A stretch of DNA of 64,000 nt, from assembly GCF_043641665.1 (NCBI RefSeq), contig NC_092193.1:20858784-20922783 (forward strand). The letters are read 5' to 3'. Source of the DNA: Enoplosus armatus (Eukaryota > Chordata > Actinopteri > Centrarchiformes > Enoplosidae). Shown here one piece after another: positions 63,909-64,000 of this stretch (its first letter is position 1; each line of letters starts with the position of its first letter). The position numbers were made by a program, and so were the translations under genes. The notes under the pieces are model-generated. The model was not told where the DNA came from and made no database searches. It saw nothing but the letters and a program-made list of their open reading frames with translations.

Positions 63909-64000
63909 TGAAAGGAGTGTTGATCAGTAGCAATGACTCAATGATTATGTTGCCAGCTGGCTGTCAAGAACTTTCTGGTAAGACTGAAAAAGTAAAGAAA

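Larger units (their letters stand above)
40022..64000 (-). other. Astrotactin upstream intron, incomplete
   Basis: From the acceptor of the exon at 40021 to the window edge I find no exon that reads as the preceding part of astrotactin, so this intron is probably longer than 23.9 kb. It carries most of the transposon remains, listed separately. Blocks where I see nothing definable are 40070-43670, 43900-45250, 48720-50090, 53350-54700, 56570-58180, 58290-59080, 60010-62240 and 63110-63880. They contain unique sequence with short A/T runs and chance open frames. A weakly repeat-like stretch at about 48480-48690 directly follows the hAT pseudogene and could be its 3' non-coding part or another MITE. 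Confidence 0.75.

Noticed and set aside
1..64000. Nested single-exon gene such as TRIM32, or an intronic miR-488, as found in mammalian astrotactin genes
   Set aside because: No long RING/B-box/NHL open frame exists in the window, and I did not find the miR-488 sequence on either strand. Neither can be used to decide the paralogue.

Overview
This window is vertebrate nuclear DNA, almost certainly from a teleost and probably a spiny-rayed (percomorph-type) fish. It has small exons with GT/AG borders in large introns, very abundant (CA)n microsatellites and long homopolymers, and interspersed repeats of kinds typical of fish genomes: a tRNA-derived SINE, LINE 3' tails ending in short direct repeats, and miniature DNA transposons. 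There are no operons, CRISPR arrays or other prokaryotic features.

The only coding sequence I can defend is two internal exons of one minus-strand gene, an astrotactin (ASTN1/ASTN2 family). They lie at 40021-39917 and 33411-33223. Joined through a phase 1 intron they read continuously and carry the MACPF-type signature [12 protein letters not shown]. The window is therefore the interior of a very large neural gene: more than 23.9 kb of upstream intron (40022-64000), a 6.5 kb intron between the exons (33412-39916), and more than 33 kb of downstream intron (1-33222). I could not settle which paralogue it is.

Layout. 1-33.2 kb is intron with two fold-back inverted repeats (4.4-4.7 kb and 11.9-12.3 kb), a tRNA-SINE (9.7 kb), a dense CA/GT microsatellite cluster (12.9-13.7 kb), a copy of a dispersed fish repeat (14.6 kb), and a DNA-transposon relic holding a LINE tail (23.9-24.3 kb). 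33.2-40.0 kb holds the two exons and a second copy of the dispersed repeat (34.0-34.6 kb). 40-64 kb is intron rich in transposon debris. It holds a dead hAT transposase gene interrupted by a LINE/SINE tail (46.3-48.4 kb), a MITE nested in another MITE (50.6-51.3 kb), a LINE tail (51.3-51.5 kb), a third copy of the dispersed repeat (52.8-53.3 kb), a TTAA-flanked element (54.7-55.5 kb), a repeat split by a LINE (59.1-60.0 kb), and a long inverted repeat with a 26-base C run in its spacer (62.3-63.1 kb).

I found no new multi-gene system. The most useful observations are the nested MITE with perfect 16-base termini, the long inverted repeats that would fold in the astrotactin pre-mRNA, the (TG)nTn tract forming the acceptor of one exon, and a roughly 48-base sequence present twice in the upstream intron. 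Repeat family assignments come from recalled consensus features, not a database search.
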